This document shows, in pieces, positions 47,225 to 56,425 of a stretch of 64,000 nucleotides of DNA. The DNA is from Campylobacteraceae bacterium (lineage in GTDB: Bacteria > Campylobacterota > Campylobacteria > Campylobacterales > Campylobacteraceae), in assembly GCA_031266555.1 (NCBI GenBank), contig JAISAU010000024.1:32671-96670 (forward strand), written 5' to 3'. Positions within the stretch are counted from its first letter, which is position 1, and the number at the start of each line of letters is the position of its first letter. The notes beneath the pieces are model-generated. The model was not told where the DNA came from, ran no database searches, and worked only from the letters and a program-made list of their open reading frames with translations. The translations under genes and the position numbers were made by a program.

Positions 47225-47785
47225 ATGGGATTGAAAGCAGATAGTTGGATCAAAGAGAAATCATTAAAAGAGAATATGATAGAGCCGTTTTGCGATGGAC
47301 AAATCGGTTCAAAAGTGGTAAGTTACGGCGTAAGCAGTTATGGTTACGACATAAGAGTGGGCAGAGAATTTAAAATATTTACTAATGTAAATTCTACGGT
47401 CATTGATCCTAAAAATTTTGAAGATAAAAATATAGTTGACTTTATAGGCGACGTTTGTATCGTTCCGCCAAACTCTTTCGCTCTCGCGCGTACGGTTGAA
47501 TATTTCAGAATACCAAAAAATGTTCTTGCCATATGTCTTGGCAAAAGCACATACGCAAGGTGCGGCATTATTGTTAACGTAACTCCGTTTGAACCGGAAT
47601 TTGAAGGACATATAACGATTGAGATTTCAAATACTACGCCGCTTCCTGCAAAAATTTACGCGAATGAGGGAATAGCTCAAGTGCTGTTTTTTGAAGGCGA
47701 TACGCCGTGCGAAATCACATATAAAGATAAGGCGGGTAAATATCAAGGACAAACAGGCATTACGCTTCCTAAAATTTTAAAATAG
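47225..47785 (+). CDS. dcd: dCTP deaminase
   Basis: 186 residues, normal Dcd size. [16 protein letters not shown] and [23 protein letters not shown] (catalytic Glu in the last part) are the family signatures, and GQTGITLPK the C-terminal motif. Deaminates dCTP to dUTP for thymidylate synthesis. ATG at 47225 after AAGGA; longer in-frame extensions run backwards through accB and are not real. Confidence 0.96.
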   Translation: MGLKADSWIKEKSLKENMIEPFCDGQIGSKVVSYGVSSYGYDIRVGREFKIFTNVNSTVIDPKNFEDKNIVDFIGDVCIVPPNSFALARTVEYFRIPKNVLAICLGKSTYARCGIIVNVTPFEPEFEGHITIEISNTTPLPAKIYANEGIAQVLFFEGDTPCEITYKDKAGKYQGQTGITLPKILK

Positions 47786-47874
47786 TTACTTCAAAGCTTA
47801 CATGTAGGGTTGCAAAAGTACGTTAAGTTTGATAGAAAAGTTAGGAATTACACAGATAGTTTTAAATAAAAAAT

Positions 47875-47898
47875 TAAGCGACAACACGTTGTCGCTTA
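47875..47898 (+). terminator. Inverted repeat downstream of dcd
   Basis: taagcgacaac / gttgtcgctta, perfect 11-bp arms with only two bases between, about 90 bases after dcd and 35 before the next gene. No T-run. It could be a terminator or a protein-binding dyad in front of the membrane protein gene. Confidence 0.4.
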
Positions 47899-47932
47899 TC
47901 GACATTTAGAAACATTATATAAGGATATATAT

Positions 47933-48358
47933 ATGAGATTTATGGCTTTTTTTATCTATTCATTTAATTTAATCATTATAGCGATTGCGTATATAAGCAG
48001 TATTTTAGAAAAAAGCTTTTTTGATAGCGGCTTTCACACAGTAGCGACTTTGATAACCATCATACTATTCATCATCACCTTTATATTAAAGAAAGCTTGC
48101 GAGGATGAATATCTTGGGGAACATTTTAAATATCAATTTCGCACGCTGCTAATTTATCTTCTTATTGATATCATTTGGATAATCATATTTTTTATGTTTT
48201 TTATGTTTTTAGTCGCGCTTTTTAATGATATACGAGCTATTGTCTCGGGCGTATTTTTATTTTATATCGGAGCTATTTTATTGGTCATGCTTCATATATG
48301 GTTTATTTATAGAAATATTAAAGGCATTATATATTTGATTACGAATAAAGATTTATAA
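47933..48358 (+). CDS. Small four-helix membrane protein, unknown function
   Basis: Not firmly recognised. 141 residues with four strongly hydrophobic segments (about 5-25, 36-52, 68-92, 100-122), giving the layout of the DUF4870/Tic20-like small membrane family. ATAAGGA is upstream of the ATG. Single gene between dcd and slyD; the following 155 bases hold two TACATGT motifs and the slyD promoter. Confidence 0.65.
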   Translation: MRFMAFFIYSFNLIIIAIAYISSILEKSFFDSGFHTVATLITIILFIITFILKKACEDEYLGEHFKYQFRTLLIYLLIDIIWIIIFFMFFMFLVALFNDIRAIVSGVFLFYIGAILLVMLHIWFIYRNIKGIIYLITNKDL

Positions 48359-48472
48359 AACGCTAAGTTATACATGTAATCCGCCAAAATATACTCATAA
48401 ATCTACTGCCTAAGACTTAAAACCTAGTTTGAAATCTATACATGTGAAAGCTCAACTATTCTAAATAATATT

Positions 48473-48483
48473 TATGATAAAAT
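48473..48483 (+). promoter_or_regulatory. Promoter -10 region of the slyD operon
   Basis: TATGATAAAAT, containing two overlapping -10-like hexamers, about 32 bases before the slyD ATG. The same gataaaat form precedes argB. Confidence 0.42.
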
Positions 48484-48514
48484 CCACCTCTTTATTGAAA
48501 ATTTAGGAGACTTA

Positions 48515-49039
48515 ATGACAACCACAGAAAATCAAATAGTATCAATGTTTTACGAACTAAAAGATGTAGATGGGAACTTGCTTGATTCAAATATGGATAG
48601 TACGCCCCTTTCGTTTATCATGGGTAAAAATCAAATTATCGCGGGACTTGAACGCGAAATAGCGAATATGAATCAAGGAGATACCTCACATGTAGCGATA
48701 AAGGCTATTGACGCTTACGGCGAATACGATAAAAACGCTATTCAAATAGTTCCGATTGAACAATTCGCGGGACTTGAACTCACAAACGGAATGACGCTTT
48801 ACGGTCAAGGCGAAGACGGCAATACGGTTCAAGTTATAGTTAAAGAGTTTAACGACAAAGAGGCGACTATAGATTTTAATCACCCGTTAGCGGGAAAAGA
48901 TCTCTATTTTGATATAGAAATAGCCGAGGTAAGAGACGCCACCGAAGATGAACTCTTAAACGGATGCGTGGAAGGTTCGCATAGCTGCTCATGCGGCGAA
49001 CATGACAGCGAGTGTTGCGGTGGACATCATCATCATTAA
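48515..49039 (+). CDS. slyD: SlyD-type FKBP peptidyl-prolyl isomerase
   Basis: 174 residues. The FKBP domain with the inserted flap shows YELKDVDGNLLDSN and FIMGKNQIIAGLE; the C-terminal tail is rich in His and Cys (HSCSCGEHDSECCGGHHHH), the nickel-binding tail of SlyD that supports hydrogenase and urease maturation. Cytoplasmic. TTAGGAG before the ATG. Starts the conserved order slyD / Fis-like / fabD / mtnN / TtcA-like. Confidence 0.93.
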   Translation: MTTTENQIVSMFYELKDVDGNLLDSNMDSTPLSFIMGKNQIIAGLEREIANMNQGDTSHVAIKAIDAYGEYDKNAIQIVPIEQFAGLELTNGMTLYGQGEDGNTVQVIVKEFNDKEATIDFNHPLAGKDLYFDIEIAEVRDATEDELLNGCVEGSHSCSCGEHDSECCGGHHHH

Positions 49040-49054
49040 TAAAGAATAAAATTC

Positions 49055-49834
49055 GTGATAAACAGTAATTTTATAGCTAATTCTCACTCTTCAAAAGAAG
49101 CTGTGAGAATGGCAAGTCTTTTGAAAAATTTAAATTTAAACGCGCTTATTACCGGAGAAAACGGTGTTGGAAAAACGACTTTGGCGCAAAATATCTTAGA
49201 CGCAAACGTAATAGACGGCGAAGATTTTTCAACCCTTATAAGAGCGCTTAATTCAAACTCGGCTTTAGTAGTAAAAAACTTTGATAAAATTTCAAATTTT
49301 GTGCTCTTAAAGGACTCTTTAAAAACAAATCCGACAAGAATCATAGCGACTTCCACAAAAAAACTGGATGAAAAAATTACAGATACTTTTTTCAGTTTAA
49401 AGATACTTATTCCGCCTTTATCAGAGCGTCCGGAAGATGTTGAGGCACTGGCGCAAAAGTTTTATGATGAAGCTTTAAATCTTTTTTTAGGCAATGAAAA
49501 CAAAAAATATATCGACATAAAAGATATAAATCTTGATTTGAGCGCCAACGCGTACTCTTTAAGACGCTCCGTGTATAACGCGCTTTTGGTTGAGCAATTT
49601 GAAGAAGAGGACGTATTAAATTTACTTGAAAAGTTTTTAACGCAAAAACTTGGCAGTGGCGACGATTATCGCAAATTGCTTTATATATTTGACGTGCCGC
49701 TTCTTAGAGCGGGATTTAAAAAATTTCATTCTCAACTTGCTATATCTAAAAATTTTGGTTTAAACAGAAACACTTTGCGTAAAAAAATATCGGAATTGCG
49801 CAATTTTTTAAAAAACAGCAAATATAAAATTTAA
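49055..49834 (+). CDS. Short sigma-54-activator-like ATPase domain with Fis-type HTH
   Basis: 259 residues. Walker A GENGVGKTT near residues 34-42; the PPLSERPEDVEALA segment is like the sigma-54 activator core. The C-terminus is a Fis-type helix-turn-helix (SQLAISKNFGLNRNTLRKKISEL). The region between is shorter than in true activators and no GAFTGA loop is seen, so it probably cannot activate sigma-54 polymerase in the usual way. Start GTG at 49055, 15 bases after slyD. Member of the slyD-fabD gene run; function unknown. Confidence 0.75.
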   Translation: MINSNFIANSHSSKEAVRMASLLKNLNLNALITGENGVGKTTLAQNILDANVIDGEDFSTLIRALNSNSALVVKNFDKISNFVLLKDSLKTNPTRIIATSTKKLDEKITDTFFSLKILIPPLSERPEDVEALAQKFYDEALNLFLGNENKKYIDIKDINLDLSANAYSLRRSVYNALLVEQFEEEDVLNLLEKFLTQKLGSGDDYRKLLYIFDVPLLRAGFKKFHSQLAISKNFGLNRNTLRKKISELRNFLKNSKYKI

Positions 49835-49849
49835 AAATTAGGACAAAAA

Positions 49850-50773
49850 ATGTCAAAAGAGATAGCGTTTATTTTTCCTGGACAAGGTTCGCAAATCATT
49901 GGAATGGGAAAAGATTTTTATGAAAAAAGTTTAATCGCGAAAGATATTTTTAAAAAAGCTTCCGAAAGACTTAATATCGACATGCAATCTTTGATGTTTG
50001 AAGAAAATGAAGATTTAAACGAAACGGAATTCGCGCAACCAGCTATATTATTGGTAAGCGTGATCGCGTTTAAACTTTTTCAAGAAAATATAAAAATCAC
50101 GCCAAAATTCGCGCTTGGACACTCTCTTGGAGAAATAACTTCGTTAATCAGCGTGGGCGCGCTTGACATGTACGACGCGCTTGATCTTGTGAGAGAACGC
50201 GGGCTTTTGATGAAAAAAGCGTGCGAAGATAAAAACGCGGGAATGATGGTAGTTATAGGACTTGACGATGAAAAAGCTAAAGCTGTATGCGAAGAAGCGA
50301 GAAAAAACGGTAAGCAGATATGGGCTGCAAATTATAATAGCGACGGACAAATAGTAGTAGCTGGGACTAAAGACGATTTGAACGAATACGCCGATAAATT
50401 CAAAGAAGCAGGAGCTAAAAGAGCTATACTTTTAGCAATGTCGGTTGCAAGCCACTGTCCGCTTTTAAAAAGCGCTCAAAATCCATTGAAAGAAAAACTG
50501 GAAATTTTTATAAAAGACGAATTCTCAGCGCCTATTATCTCAAATGTGAACGCAAGAGCGTATATCGGCAAAAAAGAGGCTGTGGATCTGCTTGAAAAAC
50601 AACTCGTATCGCCCGTTTTGTACAAACAATCAATAAGCGAACAAAAAATAGACGCGTTTATAGAGTTTGGCGGTTCAGTATTAAAAGGTTTAAATAAGCG
50701 TCTAAACGAAGCGCCAACTTATAGCATAACGGATATGGCGACTCTTGAGGAGACGCTAAAAATTACTCGTTAA
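49850..50773 (+). CDS. fabD: Malonyl CoA-acyl carrier protein transacylase
   Basis: 307 residues. FPGQGSQIIGMGK at the start and GHSLGEITS with the nucleophilic Ser near residue 90 are diagnostic. Loads malonate on ACP for fatty acid synthesis. TTAGGA before the ATG. Fits functionally with accB, accC and accD in the same window. Confidence 0.96.
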   Translation: MSKEIAFIFPGQGSQIIGMGKDFYEKSLIAKDIFKKASERLNIDMQSLMFEENEDLNETEFAQPAILLVSVIAFKLFQENIKITPKFALGHSLGEITSLISVGALDMYDALDLVRERGLLMKKACEDKNAGMMVVIGLDDEKAKAVCEEARKNGKQIWAANYNSDGQIVVAGTKDDLNEYADKFKEAGAKRAILLAMSVASHCPLLKSAQNPLKEKLEIFIKDEFSAPIISNVNARAYIGKKEAVDLLEKQLVSPVLYKQSISEQKIDAFIEFGGSVLKGLNKRLNEAPTYSITDMATLEETLKITR

Positions 50774-50823
50774 TTGATTTTTATGCGGATTAAAAAGTAA
50801 AATTTTTAGATATTAGGAAGAAA

Positions 50824-51516
50824 ATGAAAATAGCTATAATGGGAGCGATGGTTGAGGAGATAACGCCTCTTTTGGAAAAATTTAAAGAATATAAAGTAGT
50901 GGAATTTGCCGAAAATAAGTTTTATACCGTGCAGTATAAAAATATTGACGTAACTATAGCTTACAGCAAAATCGGCAAAGTAAACGCGGCTCTTACGGCG
51001 TCTGTTTTAATAAATATATTTGGCGCTCAAAAACTGCTATTTTCTGGCGTAGCCGGAGCTGTTGATGAAAATTTGCATATAGGAGACTTGATAGCCGCCG
51101 AAGGACTTGTACAGCATGACCTTGATATTACGGCTTTTGGACATCCGTACGGTTTCGTTCCGGAAAGTAAAATTCTAATCAAAGCGGACGAAGAGCTTTT
51201 AAAAATATCCAAAGATACCGCGAAAACGTTAAATCTCACATTAAAATCAGGCATAATAGCGACAGGCGACCAATTCATATGCGACGCGGATAAAAAAGAG
51301 TGGATAAAAAAGACTTTTGGCGCGAATGCTATTGAGATGGAAGGAGCGAGCGTAGCGTTCGTATGCGACGCTTTAAATGTGCCGTTTTTTATACTTCGCG
51401 CGATAAGCGACGCGGCTGACGCTAAAGCCGGATTTGATTTTGACGAATTTTTGCGAAGCAGTTCAAAGATTAGCGCGGATTTTATCGTATCTATGCTAGA
51501 TAATTTGGAAGGATAA
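50824..51516 (+). CDS. mtnN: 5'-methylthioadenosine / S-adenosylhomocysteine nucleosidase
   Basis: 230 residues. IAIMGAMVEEITPLLE, SGVAGAV and EMEGASVAFVC with the ligand-binding Glu residues are family hallmarks, as is RAISDAAD with the catalytic Asp. Cleaves MTA, SAH and, in organisms using futalosine, also 6-amino-6-deoxyfutalosine for menaquinone. With mqnA present this second role is plausible here. AGGAAG before the ATG; one base before the next gene. Confidence 0.96.
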   Translation: MKIAIMGAMVEEITPLLEKFKEYKVVEFAENKFYTVQYKNIDVTIAYSKIGKVNAALTASVLINIFGAQKLLFSGVAGAVDENLHIGDLIAAEGLVQHDLDITAFGHPYGFVPESKILIKADEELLKISKDTAKTLNLTLKSGIIATGDQFICDADKKEWIKKTFGANAIEMEGASVAFVCDALNVPFFILRAISDAADAKAGFDFDEFLRSSSKISADFIVSMLDNLEG

Positions 51517-51517
51517 C

Positions 51518-52270
51518 ATGAACACGAGCAAATCAATACTGCGATCTCTTGGACGCGTAAACGCAAAATACGGCTTAATACAAGAAGGGGACAAAGTACT
51601 TTTAGGGCTTAGCGGCGGTAAAGATTCGCTTTCATTAGCGCATGCGCTTAAACATACGCAAAGAGTGGCGCCTTTTGACTTTGTTTATGAGACTGCTACC
51701 GTAACTTACGGTATGGGAGAAGATTTAAATATTTTACATAAACATTGCGAAGAATACGATATAAAACACACTATCATAGATACTGCGATCTTTGATATCG
51801 CTAAAGATAAAATAAGAAAAAATTCCTCGTTCTGCAGTTTCTTTTCGCGAATGAGACGTGGCGCTTTATATACGTACGCTTTGGAAAACGGTTTTAATAA
51901 ACTTGCTTTAGCGCATCATTTAGACGACGCGGCGGAGAGTTTTTTTATGAATTTTATGAATAACGGAACATTGCGCTCAATGCCTCCAATATATAAAGCT
52001 GATAACGGTATTATCGTAATTCGTCCTTTGATACATGTAAGAGAGAGGCAACTAAGAGACAACGCTGTTTTAAACAATCTTCCCACAATAGGCGACGAAG
52101 CGTGTCCTGCTATGAGATTTGATGTGAAAATGCCGCATGCGAGATACGAGACGAAAGAACTTTTGGCAAATCTTGAAAAATCGCACCCTAACCTATTTGT
52201 ATCGCTCAAAGGAGCGTTTGAAAAAGTGCAAATAGATAGCTTTTGCCAAAAAGAGTTTTTAAGCTCCTAA
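51518..52270 (+). CDS. TtcA-like PP-loop ATPase (tRNA thiolation family)
   Basis: 250 residues. The PP-loop SGGKDSLSLAHAL at about 32-44 binds ATP; RMRRGALYTYA and LAHHLDDAAESFFMN follow as in TtcA, which makes 2-thiocytidine in tRNA. The position of the first CxxC, expected before the RMRRG stretch, reads CSFFS here, so the second cysteine is Phe; a DEACPAMRF Cys remains. Loss of an iron-sulfur ligand would alter function, or the family branch uses another ligand. AAGGA before the ATG; overlapping run after mtnN. Confidence 0.82.
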   Translation: MNTSKSILRSLGRVNAKYGLIQEGDKVLLGLSGGKDSLSLAHALKHTQRVAPFDFVYETATVTYGMGEDLNILHKHCEEYDIKHTIIDTAIFDIAKDKIRKNSSFCSFFSRMRRGALYTYALENGFNKLALAHHLDDAAESFFMNFMNNGTLRSMPPIYKADNGIIVIRPLIHVRERQLRDNAVLNNLPTIGDEACPAMRFDVKMPHARYETKELLANLEKSHPNLFVSLKGAFEKVQIDSFCQKEFLSS

Positions 52271-52279
52271 GGATAACTT

Positions 52280-53092
52280 GTGATAAACGACTTGCTCAAA
52301 CTTCAAGAGGATATTTATAAATCTAAAGAGTGGGGCGAATATGACATGTACTCTTCAAGAATAAGTTTTTCAAAAATAGGCGAGCTTTATGAAGTTGTCT
52401 ATTTTGGTGACGGATATGAGGATAACCCGAACGATGTTCCGCAAAATTGCGATAATTTCGCATTCGCCTCATTTATTGAGCTACTCTTAAAAAACCCTTT
52501 AAAAATCAAATCTCTCATTTTTACGGGAGCTGATGAGGGAGCTAACGGAACTAAAAATTGGGATTTTACAAGACTGATAAACAGCAAAGTAATTTTTACA
52601 AATCTCACGCATTTCAAGGTGCGTCTTACGGATTTAGGCGACCACAATCAAAGCATTATAGCAAGAAGTTATGACGAAGAGGGGCAAATAGCGGCTCTAA
52701 TGTCAATGATGCCAAAACTTGAAATTTTACAAGTACCTTCCGCTCCGAATCAAGATTTTTTCAAACTCAAAAATTTAAATTTAAAAAAATTAACAGTGCA
52801 AGCCGGATATGATACGCAAAATTTTATAACAAATCTCGCAAGTTCGGACAATTTAAAAAATCTTTTTGCGCTTGATTATGCGAATATACTTTATGATTTT
52901 GATATTATCGGAACAACTTTTGAAGAGTACAAACTGCTTTTTGAGTCAAATTTTTTTGAAAATTGCTCATACTTTCATTTTACATTAAGAGACGATAAAT
53001 TAACGCATGAACAATTAAGCGAACTTCGTCAGATAAAAAATATACAATTTTTATATATAAATTGCAAAGGCGGAGAGTATATAAAGATATGA
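52280..53092 (+). CDS. LRR-like cytoplasmic protein (resembles STM4015 family)
   Basis: 270 residues, soluble, without signal peptide. Several Leu/Ile/Asn-spaced segments (LEILQVPSAPNQDFFKLKNLN, LKKLTVQAG, LKNLFALDY) look like degenerate leucine-rich repeats, and the overall look resembles the STM4015-type family, whose role is unknown. Start GTG with AAGGA upstream; its stop overlaps the MFS gene start (ATGA), so it is co-translated with an exporter. I would not assign a function. Confidence 0.62.
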   Translation: MINDLLKLQEDIYKSKEWGEYDMYSSRISFSKIGELYEVVYFGDGYEDNPNDVPQNCDNFAFASFIELLLKNPLKIKSLIFTGADEGANGTKNWDFTRLINSKVIFTNLTHFKVRLTDLGDHNQSIIARSYDEEGQIAALMSMMPKLEILQVPSAPNQDFFKLKNLNLKKLTVQAGYDTQNFITNLASSDNLKNLFALDYANILYDFDIIGTTFEEYKLLFESNFFENCSYFHFTLRDDKLTHEQLSELRQIKNIQFLYINCKGGEYIKI

Positions 53093-54537
53093 TAAAACAA
53101 AAAGAGCAAACGGCAAATTTTCAGGATATGCCTGAAGTGCAAAAAAATCGTTGGAAGATATTTATTAGCGTCTCTTTATTTACTTTTATGGCGACGCTTG
53201 ATGGCAGTATTGTAAATATAGCGCTTCCGACAATTGCCGACAGCCTCAATATACCGATGAATAAATCCATATGGATAGTCGCCGTTTACATGATGACTAT
53301 CTGCATATTTTTGATACTATTTGGCAAAATAAGCGACATAGTAGGCAAAATAAAAATTTTTCGTATAGGTACGCTCGTATTTCTAGGCGGCACATTTTTA
53401 TCAGGTCTTGCCAATTCGTTGGATACGCTTGTCGCTGCGCGTATCGTGCAAGCATGTGGTGCTAGTATGACAATGTCGACAAATCTTGGTATCGTAACTG
53501 AGATATTTAAACCGCAAGAGCGAGGAAAAGCGTTAGGCTTCATAGGCTCAGTTGTCTCTTTGGGCAGTATCACAGGTCCTAGTATCGGCGGTATAATCGT
53601 ACACTATCTTCCATGGTCATACATTTTTTGGCTCAACGTTCCTTTTGGTCTTTTAACGATTTTTCTAGGGCTTAAATATTTGCCAAAAGATGTGTCAAAA
53701 ACAAAAGGAAGTATTGATTTTGTAGGCTTTTTTATATACGCCGCGACGATTACTCTTTTTTTCGGTTCTATGTTTACGGGACAAGAGATAGGATTTGACA
53801 ATATCGCTATACAAATACCGCTTGCTCTTTCGTTGTTATTTGCGATACTTTTTATCAAGTACGAACACAGAAGAAGCTCGCCATTGATAGAATTCGCGAT
53901 ATTTAAAAACAAATCTGTAACGGTGGGACTTATATGCGCTTTAATAGTATTTGGCGCGAACTTCTTTTTCGCGATACTAATGCCTTTTTATCTGCAAACG
54001 GCAAGAGGTTATGCTCCAAGTGCGGCAGGATTTATTATGATGGCTTTTCCTATAGTTATGGTCATAGCAGCACCCATAGCAGGAAGCCTTGTATATAAAT
54101 TAGGAGCCGGCAAGCTGACGATATTGGGACTTGCTCTTATCGCGTTTGTGAATTTTTTACTCATATTTTTAAAGATAGATATGAATATCGTCTATTTTAT
54201 AATGCTTATCGGACTTTTCGGGCTTGGCAACGCTATTTTCCAATCGCCTAATAACACCATCATAATGAGCTCTGTAGATAAAAAACATCTTGGGATTTTA
54301 GGAAGTCTTAACGCGCTTGCGAGAAATATCGGAAATATCGTTGGCGTAACATTTGCCACGACAATACTGTTTACCGCTATGAGTTTTAAAGCGGGAGAGC
54401 ATATCTCAACATATGTTAAAGGCGAGGAAGAGCTGTTTATGTTCGGCATGCACGTTACGTTTGTCGTATCTTTGGTATTTATAACCGCAGCTTTACTGAT
54501 ATCTCTTATTCAATTTAAAAACAGCAAGCCAAAATAG
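53089..54537 (+). CDS. MFS multidrug exporter, DHA2 (EmrB/QacA) type
   Basis: 482 residues, about 14 hydrophobic segments. LDGSIVNIALPTIADSL near residue 38 is the DHA2 motif; LPWSYIFWLNVPFG follows TM6. Exports drugs or other small molecules by proton antiport; the substrate is unknown and no EmrA-like partner is near. The ATG at 53089 overlaps the previous stop. A broken second copy of its first third follows directly. Confidence 0.88.
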   Translation: MIKQKEQTANFQDMPEVQKNRWKIFISVSLFTFMATLDGSIVNIALPTIADSLNIPMNKSIWIVAVYMMTICIFLILFGKISDIVGKIKIFRIGTLVFLGGTFLSGLANSLDTLVAARIVQACGASMTMSTNLGIVTEIFKPQERGKALGFIGSVVSLGSITGPSIGGIIVHYLPWSYIFWLNVPFGLLTIFLGLKYLPKDVSKTKGSIDFVGFFIYAATITLFFGSMFTGQEIGFDNIAIQIPLALSLLFAILFIKYEHRRSSPLIEFAIFKNKSVTVGLICALIVFGANFFFAILMPFYLQTARGYAPSAAGFIMMAFPIVMVIAAPIAGSLVYKLGAGKLTILGLALIAFVNFLLIFLKIDMNIVYFIMLIGLFGLGNAIFQSPNNTIIMSSVDKKHLGILGSLNALARNIGNIVGVTFATTILFTAMSFKAGEHISTYVKGEEELFMFGMHVTFVVSLVFITAALLISLIQFKNSKPK

Positions 54538-54589
54538 GAGTTTTCACCTCTACATGTATAAAAATGAGAGAAAATAACAAAAGTGCAAA

Positions 54590-54960
54590 AAACTACTGAA
54601 AGATATTTTTCAGCGTTATACTTTTTAGCTTTACGGGCGGTATTATAAATATCGCGCTTCATGTCATAATCAAAGATTTAGCTATAGATTAAGCAAATCC
54701 ATACGCATTCTTGATACTTTTTGGAAACCAGCGATAGTATCGGTAAAATAAAGATATTTAGGATAGGAGCCGGAATTTTTATAGTCAGCCTCTTTTTTAG
54801 CCGGTTTTGGCAACTCGTTATTAAGTCAATATGCGCCCGCGTTATTCAATCATTTGGCGCGAGTATAACAATGTCTGCGAACTTTAGAATAAAGTTAAAG
54901 TGTTTTCGCCAAAAGATAGAATTGGGGTTAGGTTTTGCGTCTTTTGTTGCTAACTCGCTA
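54590..54960 (+). pseudogene. Decayed 5' copy of the adjacent MFS exporter gene
   Basis: Reads in pieces like the start of the preceding exporter: GGIINIALHVI (compare DGSIVNIALPTI), SIGKIKIFRIGAGIF (compare IVGKIKIFRIGTLVF) and ARVIQSFGASITMSANF (compare ARIVQACGASMTMSTNL). Stops, frame changes and deletions separate them, and the copy ends at about the position of transmembrane segment 5. It is the remnant of a tandem duplication or of a related paralogue. Not functional. Confidence 0.8.
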
Positions 54961-54982
54961 TAACATAAACTACATGTAAAAC

Positions 54983-55603
54983 TCAAAATCCCTCTTGAGT
55001 TACCATATATAAATACTCCACCTCATCATCGTCCAATAAAATTGTCTGCTTTGTTGAAAAAAGTTTTTTTAATTTAGGCATTTTCAAGCCTTTATTGTGA
55101 ATACATTCCGTATGCGCGGGCAAAAAAGCTCTCGCGAGCGCCACTTCGTCGCTTGTAATTTTCTCTTCGCACAAAAAACACTCTTCCAGCGAGTGAAGTC
55201 TGCCTTCATAAAATAAAAGTTCCAAATACGCCTCGACTATAACCCTTTTTGGATTTTGCTTTTGCCATTTTTTAGCGCAATTAACCAAAAGCTCAAAATA
55301 AAAATCATCAAGATTTTCAATATCTTTTAAATGCCCGTAAAAAAGCTTCACAAATTGCTGCCAAAAATAAAATCTATCCATATCAAGGTTCCAACTATGA
55401 GCCAAATGTATGATATTTCTAAGTTGCGCTATGTTTGATTTTACGCTTATTTGCGTCTCAAAATCTATCAAATAACCAAGATTTATCGTCGAATGTCTCG
55501 CTCCGTAAAATCTGTACGCCGTTTTTAATTTATCTTTAGTGAGAATGGATACTATCAGATCCTCGTCTCGAACTTTATTGATATTTATGATAAAACCTTG
55601 CAT
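54983..55603 (-). CDS. recO: DNA repair protein RecO, short epsilon form
   Basis: 206 residues. QGFIININKVRDEDLIVSIL is the usual RecO OB-fold start, and ARHSTINLGYLIDFE follows. Campylobacterota RecO is shorter than that of E. coli (242) and this one fits. Loads RecA on single-stranded DNA with RecR. One CxxC (CFLCEE) is present; the second Cys-pair of zinc-binding RecO is not obvious. AAGGCG before the ATG; divergent from the inositol monophosphatase gene. Confidence 0.85.
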   Translation of the reverse strand: MQGFIININKVRDEDLIVSILTKDKLKTAYRFYGARHSTINLGYLIDFETQISVKSNIAQLRNIIHLAHSWNLDMDRFYFWQQFVKLFYGHLKDIENLDDFYFELLVNCAKKWQKQNPKRVIVEAYLELLFYEGRLHSLEECFLCEEKITSDEVALARAFLPAHTECIHNKGLKMPKLKKLFSTKQTILLDDDEVEYLYMVTQEGF

Positions 55604-55690
55604 AAACGCCTTTATCCTTACATGTACGCTCTATTTTATCATAAGATAAAGCGCATTTGGGTATTATGCGTGGCAAAAACGGATCAAATA

Positions 55691-56425
55691 ATGGATTTTT
55701 TACGCTCTGTTATAAATGCCAATCTTGAAATTTATCATCTGTTGCAAAACTCAGCGCATAACTTTTTATGCAAAAAAATTTCATATGGCTTTGGCGGAGA
55801 TATAAGTATAAGAGCGGATTTAGAGGCTGAGAATATTTTTATAAAGCATTTAAAAGGATTTGGCGTCATATACTCCGAAGAGAGCGGCATAATAGGAAAA
55901 GGTGGCGATATTATCATTATAGATCCGATTGACGGCAGCGAAAACTTTATCTCAAACATACCGTATTTTGGCACATCGGTCGCCAGACAAAAAAACGGTA
56001 TCATCACGCACGCCGTTGTCGCGAACTTATCAAACGGTTCTTTACATGTAAAAAACTCCGATATTTTTCAAAAACGCTCATTGTTTAACTTGGAGACAGA
56101 AAATATTTTTTTAAATACTTTTTCGAACGTTGGTATTTTTGAAAAATCTTATAATTCTTATAAACTTCACGATTTTTTGAAAAATGAGCGCTTAAAATAT
56201 CGTTCCATGGGAGCGTTAGCTCTATCTTTAAGTATAGCCCACGAAGTAAATTTTGTGTTATACGAAGGGCAAATCAGAGAGTTTGATATAGCGGGCGGTT
56301 GGTACATGTGCGAGGATTTATTTAGGTTTAAAAACGACAATTTTTTACTTGTAAGCAAAGATAAGGGAATATTTGATAAAATTTCTAACTTTATAAAGGA
56401 GCAATCTGCAAATGGATTTTTCTAA
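55691..56425 (+). CDS. Inositol monophosphatase family protein
   Basis: 244 residues. EESGIIG and DPIDGSENFISNIPYFG give the metal-binding pattern of the IMPase/CysQ/SuhB superfamily; the C-terminal DIAGGW provides the last Asp. Could act on inositol phosphate, 3'-phosphoadenosine 5'-phosphate or fructose-1,6-bisphosphate; not decided here. The ATG at 55691 is chosen; upstream in-frame starts overlap recO's promoter region. Overlaps accD by 14 bases. Confidence 0.85.
   Translation: MDFLRSVINANLEIYHLLQNSAHNFLCKKISYGFGGDISIRADLEAENIFIKHLKGFGVIYSEESGIIGKGGDIIIIDPIDGSENFISNIPYFGTSVARQKNGIITHAVVANLSNGSLHVKNSDIFQKRSLFNLETENIFLNTFSNVGIFEKSYNSYKLHDFLKNERLKYRSMGALALSLSIAHEVNFVLYEGQIREFDIAGGWYMCEDLFRFKNDNFLLVSKDKGIFDKISNFIKEQSANGFF

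Noticed and set aside
54721..54963. 80-codon open frame after the MFS gene as a real small gene
   Set aside because: It is the longest open piece of the decayed exporter copy and lacks a start signal.
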